Notes: generated from the sequence alone by a model not told the origin. A stretch of 64,000 nucleotides of DNA from Pseudomonas aestuarii (GCF_027988105.1 NZ_JAQJZJ010000002.1:598157-662156), one strand, 5' to 3'. Shown: positions 45,268 through 55,085, numbered from the stretch's first letter. A program made the numbers and translations.

Positions 45268-46536
45268 TTAGAAAACGTACTGCAGGCGCATGCTTACGGC
45301 ATCGCCATCATCGCCGTTGTTGGCATTGGCGATATTGTCGCTGTCCGCCATCAGGTAGTTGGCGGAGACTTTCACCGCGTCGTTGGCATACCAGTTCACA
45401 CCGACAGTGTGGATCTTGGCCTTAGTGTCCACGAAGCCGCTTTCTTCAGCCTCGATATTGTCGTAGCGATATACCAGCTCCCAGGCACCCATCTGCTTGT
45501 CGGCCGGTTTGATGCTGTCGAACTTACCGCCGTCCAGCTTGTAACCGCGGGCTTCACCGGTCAGGGTGTAGGCCAGCTGTACGTTGTAACCAGAGGCTTC
45601 GCGGTCATTACGCAGCGAGCCAGACTTGGCATCGATGTCGCGACGCAGGTATTCGCTCTGGACGGAGAATGGTCCCATGGCGAAAGCGGCTTCCAGACCC
45701 CAGACATTGTCGCCGTCGAACTCGCCAGCGACTGCAGGTGCGAAGTCCGGACGGTTGCCGTTTTTGCTGTCTTCGGTGGTACCACGCACGTTCATACGCG
45801 AGCGCACACGGCCATCGAAATCTTCGGTAGTGCGTTTGGCGTAGTTGACGCCAAAGTGCAGTACGTTACCGGCCTCGGCCATCGGCGCGATTACACCGCG
45901 CAGGTTGTAGGTGTTGTTGTTGTCGCCGTTAGCGTCTTCGTTGCCCTTGGCGCGATTGATACCGGCCGAGCCGTAGAACAACTCGCCAGCCACACCGCTG
46001 ACCTGAATGCCCATGCCATCCTGCTTATCGTTGACCCAGTCGGCCAGGTCATAGATGGCAGAGCGTTCGATGGTGCTGATCCACTTGGAGCTGGTGGCTT
46101 TTTCCAAGCCGAAATCCGGGTCGAAGCGACCGATTTTAACGTTGACCGGCTTGAAGCCTGTGTACGTGACGGAGGCTTCATCCCACTTGCTCGAACCGTT
46201 TTCACCGAAGTCGACGTTGAAAGCGTATTTCCAATCCTTGTAGGCAGTACCAGAAATTTCCAGGATGGCACGACGGAAGTAAGCCTCGTTGGCAGTCTTG
46301 CCGTTCTTGGTGTAGATGCCGTCGAACTGGTCGTAATCGGCCTGCAGACGGCCGCCCAGCTTGAAGCTGAATTCCTTGTCGGTAGTGGCTACTTCCAGGC
46401 CGCCCTTGGTCTTGACCACGATATCGGCGCCGTCGGTGGTGACGGTACCAGCGAAAGCCTGGGCGGAAACGGCCAGAGCCAGGGCGCTGGCTGCGAAACC
46501 GGCCATTGTTCCACGGAAGCTGTGCTTACGGATCAT
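45268..46536 (-). CDS. OprO/OprP-family phosphate/polyphosphate-selective porin
   Basis: 422-residue outer-membrane beta-barrel. Signal peptide ([23 protein letters not shown]), then [109 protein letters not shown], and the closing strand ending [10 protein letters not shown] with terminal Phe. This is the OprP/OprO pattern. Those proteins are PhoB-induced during phosphate starvation; a weak Pho-box-like sequence lies upstream. Substrate selectivity not proven by sequence. Confidence 0.92.
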   Translation of the reverse strand: MIRKHSFRGTMAGFAASALALAVSAQAFAGTVTTDGADIVVKTKGGLEVATTDKEFSFKLGGRLQADYDQFDGIYTKNGKTANEAYFRRAILEISGTAYKDWKYAFNVDFGENGSSKWDEASVTYTGFKPVNVKIGRFDPDFGLEKATSSKWISTIERSAIYDLADWVNDKQDGMGIQVSGVAGELFYGSAGINRAKGNEDANGDNNNTYNLRGVIAPMAEAGNVLHFGVNYAKRTTEDFDGRVRSRMNVRGTTEDSKNGNRPDFAPAVAGEFDGDNVWGLEAAFAMGPFSVQSEYLRRDIDAKSGSLRNDREASGYNVQLAYTLTGEARGYKLDGGKFDSIKPADKQMGAWELVYRYDNIEAEESGFVDTKAKIHTVGVNWYANDAVKVSANYLMADSDNIANANNGDDGDAVSMRLQYVF

Positions 46537-46920
46537 CGAAGATTCCTCTAAAAGACGTTTAGTGTTGAAAACACCCGAGCGATCGCGCTCGTTCGTGCTG
46601 CAGGGAATCTTGGCGACGGGTTATGTCAGCGCGATTGCTGATATATAAACTTTTGATGACAGTGGAACTTTTTTACTTCGAATATCTATAAGCAGAAATA
46701 GATGCTCCCGAGTACCGAAGGACGAATTTCTACAGAACAGGCTGTTCTTGTGGCAGGGGCTTTAGCCGCGAAAACGGCCAGGGGAACGCCATCGCTCTGG
46801 CGCAAACAACATCGCATTGCCGGCGACGAGTGACACGGATCGTGGATTTCTCGAGGTAATTGCTCAGAACGATGGGGGCTAGGAGACGGCAGCAGTAAGC
46901 GAGCGCTTGCTCACAAGCTG
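46537..46920. other. 384-bp region upstream of the porin
   Basis: Contains the porin promoter zone (AT-rich 46635-46710, TATATAT near 46641), a Pho-box-like element at 46645-46662, the Pseudomonas-type repeat core GGGGCTTTAGCCGCGAAAA at about 46756, and an 18-bp near-palindrome AGTAAGCGAGCGCTTGCT at 46894-46911. No gene seen. Confidence 0.45.
46645..46662 (-). promoter_or_regulatory. Candidate Pho box upstream of the OprO/P porin
   Basis: On the minus strand CTGTCATCAAAAGTTTAT. The first half is a perfect CTGTCAT and the A-rich spacer fits, but the second half is poor. It lies about 110 bp upstream of the start codon. Support comes mainly from the known PhoB control of oprP/oprO. Confidence 0.3.
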
Positions 46921-47364
46921 TCAGCTCCCAGGCTTGGCGCCACGTGCGGCAATCCGCCCGTACCAGGCCTCCAGCACTTCGCTGCGTTCGCCGGACGCCA
47001 CCCGCAGCAGTTCGCGCCGCGCCTGCGCCCGCTCGACACCATGGAGCTGCAAATAGGCGAGCAGGTCGTCGAACAGCCGCCGCCGGCTATGCCCGGACGC
47101 CGAGTCGTCGCGCCGCGACAAGCAGTTGACCAACAGGGTGGAGCCGCATACGCAGTTCCGGAAGACCTCGACCAGCGTTCCCTCTTCGTCGTCGTAGACG
47201 GCCTTCAGGCCGGTGATATCAGGGCGAATCGCCTGGGTCTGCTGGAAGTAGTCCGCCTCGCTGGCAAATTCCCGCCCGCAACTGCGACAGCGCTTGGGAA
47301 AACTGTCGCCACTGAGCGCCCGGAGACCGGCGAACCAGACATCGTGGCTGGTAATTGGTGACAT
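46921..47364 (-). CDS. Conserved hypothetical protein with Cys pairs, 147 aa
   Basis: MSPITSHDVWFAGLRALSGDSFPKRCRSCGREFASEADYFQQTQAI, then NCVCGSTLLVNCLSRRDD, then a helical C-terminal half (RRRLFDDLLAYLQLHGVERAQARRELLRVASG). The CxxC and CxCG...C groups look like a small zinc-binding site. No TM or signal. Not recognised as a named family. Confidence 0.7.
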   Translation of the reverse strand: MSPITSHDVWFAGLRALSGDSFPKRCRSCGREFASEADYFQQTQAIRPDITGLKAVYDDEEGTLVEVFRNCVCGSTLLVNCLSRRDDSASGHSRRRLFDDLLAYLQLHGVERAQARRELLRVASGERSEVLEAWYGRIAARGAKPGS

Positions 47365-47485
47365 CCAGCGCTCCCAGGTCGAAAGGGTAATGTTGCCATC
47401 ACAGCATAGGCACTGACGCCAACCGCGCTGGCTGGCATGGCCCGAGACTGCAATCAGATACGGACACTCATTTTTTCAGCCCCGA

Positions 47486-47719
47486 TCAACGCCGCGTGCG
47501 AACCTCTTCGGCCAGCCGTGCAGCCAACTCCTCCAGCTCGGGAATGGCGGCATCCGGTAACGCGCGCAACACCCGCTGACTCAGACGCATCTGTTTGATA
47601 AAGCGCCTGCAGCGATAACACATGGCCAGATGCATCTGCACCGCAAGACGCTGGCGCAGACTCAACTGGCTATCCAATAGATCGCTGGAGTTCGCCACCA
47701 ACTCCTTACAACTCAGCAT
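47486..47719 (-). CDS. Zf-HC2-type anti-sigma factor-like protein
   Basis: 77-residue protein with the zinc-binding anti-sigma pattern: a leading LSCKELVANSSDLLD, then HLAMCYRCRRFIKQM (H-x3-C-x2-C). It starts six bases inside the end of the sigma gene (overlap 47713-47719), so it is coupled to it. It has no membrane helix and would be a cytoplasmic regulator of the adjacent ECF sigma factor. Sequence and order match PA3284 in the PA3284-3286 cluster. Confidence 0.85.
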   Translation of the reverse strand: MLSCKELVANSSDLLDSQLSLRQRLAVQMHLAMCYRCRRFIKQMRLSQRVLRALPDAAIPELEELAARLAEEVRTRR

Positions 47720-48324
47720 TGGCCGGTCTCCTCGAAATGCTCCAGGGTGGCGAACACCTTCAACCGTGCCCTATGCAACAACACCCGGACATTAGAGAGC
47801 GATATCTGCAAAAGATTACAGATCTCCTCCAACTCCAGGCCTTGGCGCTCGCGCAGCAGCAAGACGCTGCCCTGCAGCTCCGACAGGCTGGTCAGGGTTT
47901 TTTCCAGGCATTCGCGCAATTCTTCCTCCGTGAGCAGTGCCTCCGGCGTGTCCTGATGCCAGGCAAACGGTTCCCGCAACCAGTGGCCGTCGTCCGCGAA
48001 GCGCTTCTCGCCAACTGTTCCGTGCGGTCCCGGCAGATCGTCCAGCAGCACTTCTCGACGGTTGTGCTTGAGGCGCGTCTTGGCGGTATTGGCCGTGATC
48101 GTCAGCAGCCAGGTCTTCAGGCTGGAGCGGCCCTGGAACCCTTTCAGATTGCGCACCACCGCCAGCCAGGCGTCCTGCACCACCTCATCGGCATTGCGAC
48201 TGCCAACGATGGCGAAAGCCACCGCCCGCATCGCCCCCTGATAGGTAGCAACCAATTCGCGGAAAGCCTTCTCCTCGCCAGCCAGCAGGCGGGCGAGCAG
48301 CGCGCTATCGGCCGGGTAGTCCAT
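47713..48324 (-). CDS. ECF-type RNA polymerase sigma factor
   Basis: 203 residues with sigma-2 (ELVATYQGAMRAVAFAIVGSRNADEVVQDAWLAVVRNLKGFQGRSSLKTWLLTITANTAKTRLK) and sigma-4 (LTSLSELQGSVLLLRERQGLELEEICNLLQISLSNVRVLLHRARLKVFATLE). A roughly 40-residue insert separates them. Cotranscribed with the anti-sigma-like gene; its ATG overlaps the KASIII stop region by one base. Ortholog-like to PA3285. Confidence 0.92.
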   Translation of the reverse strand: MDYPADSALLARLLAGEEKAFRELVATYQGAMRAVAFAIVGSRNADEVVQDAWLAVVRNLKGFQGRSSLKTWLLTITANTAKTRLKHNRREVLLDDLPGPHGTVGEKRFADDGHWLREPFAWHQDTPEALLTEEELRECLEKTLTSLSELQGSVLLLRERQGLELEEICNLLQISLSNVRVLLHRARLKVFATLEHFEETGQC

Positions 48325-49451
48325 TAACGCTTACGCAGAATCACGCTGCCGATCGAGTAACCGGCGCCGAATGAGCTGAGTACGCCCAACGCCCCACTCG
48401 GCAGGTCGTCCTGATGTTTGTGCAGGGCGATCACCGAACCGGCCGAACTGGTGTTGGCATAGCTGTCGAGGATCACCGGCGCTTCACCTGGCTCGGCATC
48501 ACGACCGAGCAGCTTGCGAGCGATCAGCAGGTTCATGTTGAGGTTGGCCTGGTGCAGCCAGAAGCGCTTGACGTCGCCAACGTTCAACTGGTTTTCCGCC
48601 AGGTGGCTGGCAATCAGCTCGGCGACCATCGGGCAGACTTCCTTGAACACCTTGCGGCCTTCCTGGACGAACAGCTTGTCCAGCGCACCAACACCCTCTG
48701 GCGCAGCGCGGTTGAGGAAGCCGAAGTTGTTGCGAATATTGTTGCTGAACTGGGTGATCAGCTTGGTGCTGACGATATCGAACTGGTGCGCGGAGGTGGC
48801 CAGGTCGGCCCGCTCGATGATTACCGCGGTGCAGCCATCGCCGAAGATGAAGTGGCTGTCACGGTCGCGGAAGTTCAAGTGACCGGTGCAGATTTCCGGG
48901 TTAACCATCAGGATCGCCCGCGCCTGGCCGAGCTGTACGGCGTTGCTCGCGGCCTGCAGGCCAAAGGTGGCCGAGGAGCAGGCCACGTTCATGTCATAGC
49001 CGAAACCCTGGATACCCAGTGCCGCCTGCACTTCGATGGCCACTGCCGGGTAGGCGCGCTGCAGATTCGAGCAGGCGACTATCACCCCGTCGATATCCGC
49101 AGCGGTCTTGCCCGCCCGCGCCAGTGCTTCCTGGGCGGCGGCGACGGCCATCTCGCAGAGAATGCCCCACTGCTCGTTGGAACGTTCGGGAATCCGCGGA
49201 ACCATGCGCTGCGGATCGAGGATGCCGTCCTTGTCGATCACGAAGCGGCTCTTGATCCCCGACGCCCGTTCGATAAAGGCGCTGCTCGACTCGATCAGTG
49301 CCGCGACCTCACCCGTGGCGATTGCCGCCGCATTGTCCGCATTGAACTGCTGTACGTAAGCGTTGAAGGACTCCACCAGCTCGTCGTTGGAAATGCTGTT
49401 CGCCGGTGTGTACAGGCCGGTACCACTGATCACGACGTTGTGCACGGTCAT
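48324..49451 (-). CDS. Beta-ketoacyl-ACP synthase III-like enzyme (PA3286-like)
   Basis: 375-residue KASIII-fold condensing enzyme. Catalytic triad: Cys in NVACSSATFGLQ, His in FWLHQANLNMNLL and Asn in DSYANTSSAGSV. ATG 49451 gives MTVHNVVISGTGLYTPANSISNDELVESF; the upstream ATG at 49484 lacks support. The PA3286 enzyme of P. aeruginosa moves medium-chain acyl-CoA from beta-oxidation into fatty acid synthesis by condensing it with malonyl-ACP; the same job is inferred here. It heads a KASIII-sigma-antisigma operon. Confidence 0.92.
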   Translation of the reverse strand: MTVHNVVISGTGLYTPANSISNDELVESFNAYVQQFNADNAAAIATGEVAALIESSSAFIERASGIKSRFVIDKDGILDPQRMVPRIPERSNEQWGILCEMAVAAAQEALARAGKTAADIDGVIVACSNLQRAYPAVAIEVQAALGIQGFGYDMNVACSSATFGLQAASNAVQLGQARAILMVNPEICTGHLNFRDRDSHFIFGDGCTAVIIERADLATSAHQFDIVSTKLITQFSNNIRNNFGFLNRAAPEGVGALDKLFVQEGRKVFKEVCPMVAELIASHLAENQLNVGDVKRFWLHQANLNMNLLIARKLLGRDAEPGEAPVILDSYANTSSAGSVIALHKHQDDLPSGALGVLSSFGAGYSIGSVILRKR

Positions 49452-49908
49452 TCCTCTCGTTAATTTGCCGCGCATCGCGGCCATTTATGCATGAGCCCCT
49501 GGCCGGCGGGCCATAGACAGAAATCATTGAGTGCTAACGGGCATTATCGCCGAGCAGTAGCACACTCGTTCCAAAGCGCAGAGTGTGCCACAACCGGCTG
49601 GGCTTCGTCCCCACGACAGACAGGTGCCTGCAGGGAGCTGCTAACTGCCTCTAAAACGCCCACCCTGGCGGTACTGACTTGTGGTGTGAGTGCTCTTCCG
49701 CTAGCTTTCGAGCCATGCAGTGACGCACCCACGGCAACAGACCCTAGCCCCCCGCTAATTTTTCCTTGCGCCCCAACCAGTATATTTCACCCGCTAGAAC
49801 CAGTGCGCTGCCTCGGATTAATGCTGACCGGCTTGTTTGCATGAAGGCCAAGCTTGAATCGGACGCCACCACAGTTGGATAACCCGCATCAACGGAGCCC
49901 TACAGTCT
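49452..49908. other. 457-bp divergent intergenic region with a MITE-end remnant
   Basis: Lies between the KASIII gene and the MASE1 kinase. CAACAGACCCTA at 49736-49747 matches the inner part of the MITE right end, but no matching left end is visible within 300 bp. The rest has no recognisable gene. Confidence 0.45.
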
Positions 49909-52548
49909 ATGCAGACTGCACCCTTTGCCGCCGCGCCCCTGCCTGCGAAGATATTGCTGCTTGCTCTGGCCTATGCCGTAGCAGGCCATCTGGCGCTGAT
50001 GCTGGCCATTCCGCCGGGGTTCGCCAGTGCCATCTTTCCGCCGGTGGGGATCGCCCTGGCCGCAGTGCTGGTCTGGGGGTACCCCATGCTCGCCGGGGTG
50101 TTTCTCGGCTCGACGTTGCTGAATCTCAGCATCGGCTTCGTCAGCTTCGAGCACCTGAGCCTCGAGGGCCTGCTGATCGCCATGGGCATCGCACTCGGCA
50201 CCTCATTGCAGAGCCTGGTCGGCAGCTGGCTGATTCGTCATTTCGTCGGGTTCCCCACCTCGCTCACCGATGAACGCAGCATTTTCCTCCTGCTCTTTAT
50301 CGGCGGGCCGCTGGCGTGCCTGATCAGCGCCAGCGGCGGTGCTGGCGTGCTGTACCTGAGCCAGGTCATCACGGCCGCGCAACTGCCCTTCAGCTGGTGG
50401 ACCTGGTGGGTCGGCGACAGCATTGGCGTGTTGATCGCCACCCCGCTGATGCTCATCCTCTTCGCCCAGCCCCGCGCCCTCTGGCGCAGCCGCGCTGGCA
50501 GCGTGGGCCTGCCGCTGCTGATCAGCTGCAGCATCATGGTGCTGATCTTCATCCGTGCCAGCGAAGCCGAGCAGAACAACCTGCGCCTGCGCTTTCACGA
50601 ACAGGCCAAGATGATGAGTACTACCCTGCAGTTCCGCTTCGAGCTTTACGGCAAGGCAGCCCAGTCCATAGAGCGGTTCTTTTCATCCTCATCTCAAGTT
50701 TCCCGGCAAGATTTCGCCCGCTTCGTGGCGAATCTGCCGAGCACCTATCCAGGGATCACCGCGGTGAGCTGGGACCCATTGATCAGCGCCGACCAGCGTG
50801 CGCGTTATGAGGCGCAGATGGTTGCCGAAGGCTTTCCAGGGTTCAGCATCAACGAAAACAACGACTCAGACGAGCGGGTTCCCGCCGCACAACGAGAGAC
50901 CTATGCCCCGGTCACCTTTGTCGAGCCCTTCGCGGCCAACGCCAAGGCACTGGGGTTCGACGTGCTGTCCAAACCACACAGACGCCAGGCCCTGGAGAAG
51001 GCGCGCGATAGCGCCAGGGCGGTGATGACGGCACCGATCACCCTCATACAGGACAACGCAGCGCCGCAACCCGGCGTTCTGTTGCTGTACCCGGTCTACA
51101 AGGGCGATCCGCCGCTCAGTGTGGGCGAGCGTAACCGTGAGTTACGCGGCTATGCGGTGGCGGTGATCCGGATTGCCGACCTTATTGACAATGCACTCCA
51201 GGCCTATCCGGCGGACAGCTTCCAATTGCAGTTGCTCGATATTACCGACGCCACGCCGCAGCCCCTGTATGGCCAAGCCAACGCTAGCTTACCGCCCTAT
51301 GCGGCAGGTTTGCTCTGGCAGGAGTCGTTTCAGGTGGCCGGGCGCATGTTGCAGCTGTCGATTTCGCCAACCGAAGCCTTTCTGCAACGCAACCATGGCC
51401 TGCAGCCATGGGCGGTGCTGGCGGGCGGCCTGTTGCTATGCAGCCTGCTCGGCGGCTATCTGCTGACCATCACAGGGCGCGCCGATCAGATTCGCCATCA
51501 GGTCAAACAACGCACCCTGGAGCTGAGTGCCATCCTGGAAAGCGCCGCCGAAGGCATTCTCATATTCGATGAGCAAGGCCGGGTCGAACGCGCCAATCCT
51601 GCCAGCAGCCGCCTGTTCGGCTATACCGCCAGTGCGCTGCTGGGCAGGCAGATAGGCGGCCTGATCCCCATGCTGCACCGGCAGTCAGGGGAGCCCTGGG
51701 ATGACATGCTTGGCAAGCCGCTGGAGGTCACGGCAAACAATGCCGACGCGCAACAGCTGGAACTGGAGATCAGCCTGAGCCGCTATGAACTGCCGGGGCG
51801 TCAACGCTATATCTGCATGGCCCGCGACATCAGCGCGCGCAAACAGGTCGAACGCCTGAAAAGTGAGTTCATCTCCACCGTCAGCCACGAATTACGCACC
51901 CCACTCACCTCGATCAAGGGTTCGCTAGGCCTGTTGGCGGCGGGTGCTGTGGGCGAGTTGCCGGAGAAGGTGCGCGCGCTGGTCTGCATCGCGCAAAGCA
52001 ATTCGGAACGACTGGTCAGCCTGGTCAACGACATTCTGGATATCGAGAAGCTCGAATTCAGTCAAACCAGCATCCAGCTCAGCAGCACCGACTTGCGCCC
52101 CCTGCTGAATGAAGCGCTGCTGCATAACCAGGGATACGCCGACAGTTTCGAGGTGCACCTCAGCCTGGATGACCAGGCGCTACCGGAGCAGGTACCGGTT
52201 GTAATCGACAGCCTGCGTTTGCAACAGGTATTGAGCAACCTGATCTCCAATGCGGTGAAGTTCTCCGAACCACAGAACCAGGTGCAGATATCCGCCACCA
52301 TCATCGCGCATGAAGTCAGGGTCCAGGTGCACGACTACGGCCCCGGTATCGCCGAGGAATTTCGCGAACGCATCTTCCAGAAATTCGCCCAGGCCGATGG
52401 TTCGGACAGTCGCCGTAAAGGCGGCACCGGGCTCGGCCTGAGTATCTGCAAAAACCTGGTGGAACGCATGAACGGCAAGATTGGCTATAGCAGTGTGCTG
52501 GGCGAAGGCAGCACCTTCTATTTCACCCTGCCGCTGGCCGAGGTCTGA
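49909..52548 (+). CDS. MASE1-CHASE-PAS sensor histidine kinase
   Basis: 879 residues. MASE1 membrane domain (about 10-210; eight helices; PPVGIALAAVLVWGYP, WWTWWVGDSIGVLIATPLM), CHASE domain (about 240-430; TYPGITAVSWDPLISADQRARYEAQMVAEGFPGFSI, YAPVTFVEPF), TM at about 500, PAS (about 540-630; ILESAAEGILIFDEQGRVERANPASSRLFGY), HisKA with H660 (STVSHELRTPLTSIKG), and HATPase (NLISNAVKF, VHDYGPGI, GGTGLGLSICKNLVERM). No receiver domain and no regulator gene adjacent, so it is an orphan kinase. Confidence 0.94.
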   Translation: MQTAPFAAAPLPAKILLLALAYAVAGHLALMLAIPPGFASAIFPPVGIALAAVLVWGYPMLAGVFLGSTLLNLSIGFVSFEHLSLEGLLIAMGIALGTSLQSLVGSWLIRHFVGFPTSLTDERSIFLLLFIGGPLACLISASGGAGVLYLSQVITAAQLPFSWWTWWVGDSIGVLIATPLMLILFAQPRALWRSRAGSVGLPLLISCSIMVLIFIRASEAEQNNLRLRFHEQAKMMSTTLQFRFELYGKAAQSIERFFSSSSQVSRQDFARFVANLPSTYPGITAVSWDPLISADQRARYEAQMVAEGFPGFSINENNDSDERVPAAQRETYAPVTFVEPFAANAKALGFDVLSKPHRRQALEKARDSARAVMTAPITLIQDNAAPQPGVLLLYPVYKGDPPLSVGERNRELRGYAVAVIRIADLIDNALQAYPADSFQLQLLDITDATPQPLYGQANASLPPYAAGLLWQESFQVAGRMLQLSISPTEAFLQRNHGLQPWAVLAGGLLLCSLLGGYLLTITGRADQIRHQVKQRTLELSAILESAAEGILIFDEQGRVERANPASSRLFGYTASALLGRQIGGLIPMLHRQSGEPWDDMLGKPLEVTANNADAQQLELEISLSRYELPGRQRYICMARDISARKQVERLKSEFISTVSHELRTPLTSIKGSLGLLAAGAVGELPEKVRALVCIAQSNSERLVSLVNDILDIEKLEFSQTSIQLSSTDLRPLLNEALLHNQGYADSFEVHLSLDDQALPEQVPVVIDSLRLQQVLSNLISNAVKFSEPQNQVQISATIIAHEVRVQVHDYGPGIAEEFRERIFQKFAQADGSDSRRKGGTGLGLSICKNLVERMNGKIGYSSVLGEGSTFYFTLPLAEV

Positions 52549-52714
52549 GCCTGTTTCTTTTCGGTGTGCGACCCGCAGTGAGCACGCCCGATTACCTTAT
52601 CGCCGCCAGTACGCTGGCCAGGCGTGACCACGCAGCCGAGCGCGCAGCGATCGACGAACGCCCACCCGGCCGTCTACATTGACGCCTCGCCCTGCCTTGC
52701 CATTCGGAGCCTGC

Positions 52715-54322
52715 ATGACCCTGTCGCTGCTCAGCCGTTACGCCTTCTTCGCTTTTTGCCTGCTGTTCACCCTGGTCAGCCTGGCGTTGCTGCAGCACCA
52801 ATGGCTGTGGCCCCTGACCCTGATTGGCGCCGTGCTCAGCCTGATCGGCATCGGCGACCTGTTGCAGACGCGTCATGCGATCCGCCGCAACTACCCGGTA
52901 CTGGGCAATATCCGCTACCTGGTCGAGAAGATCCGCCCGGAAATCCGCCAGTACCTGCTCGAAGCCGACCGCGAGCAGCTGCCCTTCTCCCGCTCCCAGC
53001 GTTCGCTGGTCTACGCGCGGGCCAAGGAGGAAATCGCCGACAAGCCGTTCGGCACCCTGCTGGATGTCTACCAGAACGGCTTCGAGTTCATCGGCCACTC
53101 GATACGCCCGGCGCCACTGAGCGACCCGGCCGGATTCCGGGTGACCATCGGCGGGCCGCAGTGCCGCCAACCCTACTCGGCGTCGCTGTTGAATATCTCG
53201 GCGATGAGTTTCGGCTCGCTCAGTGCCAATGCCATTCGCGCCCTGAACAAGGGCGCCAAGCTGGGAAATTTCGCTCACGACACCGGCGAAGGCAGCATCA
53301 GCGCCTACCACCGCGAACATGACGGCGACCTGATCTGGGAACTGGGCAGCGGCTACTTCGGTTGCCGGACCAGCGATGGCCGGTTCGACCCGCAGCGCTT
53401 CGCCGTCCAGGCGCTACAGCCACAAGTGCGGATGATCGAGATCAAGCTCAGCCAGGGCGCCAAACCCGGCCACGGTGGCATCCTGCCGAAGCAAAAGGTC
53501 ACTGCGGAAATCTCCGCGACCCGCGGTGTGCCGATGGGCGAAGACTGTATATCGCCAGCGCGGCACAGCAGCTTCTCCACCCCGCTCGAACTGCTGCAGT
53601 TCATTGCCCAGTTACGCGAACTGTCCGGCGGCAAGCCGATCGGCTTCAAGCTATGCCTGGGTCACCCCTGGGAGTTCATGGGCATCGCCAAGGCCATGCT
53701 GGAGAGCGGTATCTTGCCGGACTTCATCGTCGTTGACGGCAAGGAAGGCGGCACCGGCGCCGCGCCGCTGGAGTTCACCGACCATATTGGCGTACCCATG
53801 CGCGAAGGCCTGCTGTTCGTGCACAACACCCTGGTCGGGTGCGGCCTGCGCGACAAGATCAAGCTCGGCGCCAGCGGCAAGATCGTCAGCGCCTTCGATA
53901 TCGCCTGCATGCTGGCCATCGGCGCCGACTGGGCCAACTCGGCGCGCGGCTTCATGTTCGCCATCGGCTGCGTACAGAGCCGCTCCTGCCACACCAACAA
54001 ATGCCCGACCGGCGTCGCCACCCAGGACCCGCTGCGTCAACGCGCCCTGGTGCCCGAGGACAAGGCCCAGCGGGTGTTCAACTTCCACCGCAACACCCTC
54101 AAGGCGCTGGCGGAGATGCTCGCCGCCGCAGGCCTCGAGCACCCGGCGCAACTGGACGCCCGCCATCTGGTGCGGCGCATTTCTGCCAGCGAGATCAAGC
54201 TGTTCGCCCAGCAACACGTCTACCTCAAGCCAGGCGAGTTGCTCGACGAGCAGATCGAAGGCAAGTTCTACCAACGGATGTGGAAAATGGCCCGCGCCGA
54301 CAGCTTCGACGCGGCGCTCTGA
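52715..54322 (+). CDS. FMN-binding glutamate-synthase-family protein
   Basis: 535 residues: one or two N-terminal TM helices (YAFFAFCLLFTLVSLALLQHQWLWPLTLIGAVLSLIGIG), then an archaeal-type GltB FMN domain with NISAMSFGSLSANAIRALNKGAKL, GDLIWELGSGYFGCRT, IKLSQGAKPGHGGILPKQKVT, VVDGKEGGTGAAP and CIQSRSCHTNKCPTGVATQDP (3Fe-4S cysteines). ATG 52715; the earlier ATG at 52679 has a poor fit. Such membrane-anchored GltB-like proteins have no established substrate in Pseudomonas. Confidence 0.9.
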   Translation: MTLSLLSRYAFFAFCLLFTLVSLALLQHQWLWPLTLIGAVLSLIGIGDLLQTRHAIRRNYPVLGNIRYLVEKIRPEIRQYLLEADREQLPFSRSQRSLVYARAKEEIADKPFGTLLDVYQNGFEFIGHSIRPAPLSDPAGFRVTIGGPQCRQPYSASLLNISAMSFGSLSANAIRALNKGAKLGNFAHDTGEGSISAYHREHDGDLIWELGSGYFGCRTSDGRFDPQRFAVQALQPQVRMIEIKLSQGAKPGHGGILPKQKVTAEISATRGVPMGEDCISPARHSSFSTPLELLQFIAQLRELSGGKPIGFKLCLGHPWEFMGIAKAMLESGILPDFIVVDGKEGGTGAAPLEFTDHIGVPMREGLLFVHNTLVGCGLRDKIKLGASGKIVSAFDIACMLAIGADWANSARGFMFAIGCVQSRSCHTNKCPTGVATQDPLRQRALVPEDKAQRVFNFHRNTLKALAEMLAAAGLEHPAQLDARHLVRRISASEIKLFAQQHVYLKPGELLDEQIEGKFYQRMWKMARADSFDAAL

Positions 54323-54408
54323 GTGCAGCCGCTTGACCGCTGCCCCCGGTATAGCCAGCATCCCCCAAGGCAGGCGCAACACGCGCCCTTCTCTCCCACG
54401 GAAACCAT

Positions 54409-55020
54409 ATGGCCCTGCACAGCTGGTTACTCTATCTCGCCGCCGTCATCGGCCTGTCGCTGACTCCCGGTCCCAACGGCCTGCTGGCGTTGACCCACGG
54501 CGCCCTCTATGGCCACCGCAAGACCCTGTGGACCGTGGCTGGTGGGGTGATTGGTTTCGCCGTGCTGATGGCCCTGTCGATGTTCGGCATCGGCGCCCTG
54601 CTGCAGGCCTCGGCCAACGCCCTGAACATCCTCAAATGGATCGGCGGCGGCTACCTGATCTGGCTCGGCATCCAGCTCTGGCGCGCCCCGCCGCTGCACC
54701 TCAGCGCCCCTGTTCTGGCAGTCGCAAAACCGGGCCGCGCGCTGTTTCGCCAAGGCCTGCTGTCGGCGCTGTCCAACCCCAAGGTGATCCTGTTCTTCGG
54801 CGCCTTCCTGCCGCAGTTCCTCGACCCGCAAGGCGACCTCTGGCTGCAGTTCGCGGTGATGGCCCTGACCTTCGCGGTGGTGGAAGGCCTGGTCGAGTAC
54901 CTGCTGGCGCGCGCCGCCCACCGTATCCGCCCCTGGCTGGAGCGCAGCGGCAAAGGCTTCAACCGCTGCTGCGGCGGCCTGTTTGCATTGATGGGTGCGG
55001 CCTTGCCGATGGCCCGCTAA
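54409..55020 (+). CDS. LysE/RhtB-family amino-acid exporter
   Basis: 203 residues, about six TM helices. LysE signatures: LYLAAVIGLSLTPGPNGLLALTHGALYGHRKTLWTVAGGVIGF and FRQGLLSALSNPKVILFFGAFLPQFLDP. Exports amino acids or homoserine-type compounds in characterised members. ATG 54409 is 86 bp after the GltB-like gene. Confidence 0.92.
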   Translation: MALHSWLLYLAAVIGLSLTPGPNGLLALTHGALYGHRKTLWTVAGGVIGFAVLMALSMFGIGALLQASANALNILKWIGGGYLIWLGIQLWRAPPLHLSAPVLAVAKPGRALFRQGLLSALSNPKVILFFGAFLPQFLDPQGDLWLQFAVMALTFAVVEGLVEYLLARAAHRIRPWLERSGKGFNRCCGGLFALMGAALPMAR

Positions 55021-55085
55021 TCTCACCCTTCATTTTCACCATCAGGCGGCCTCTGGTTGCCTGGCAATAAAACGAATATCCCACT

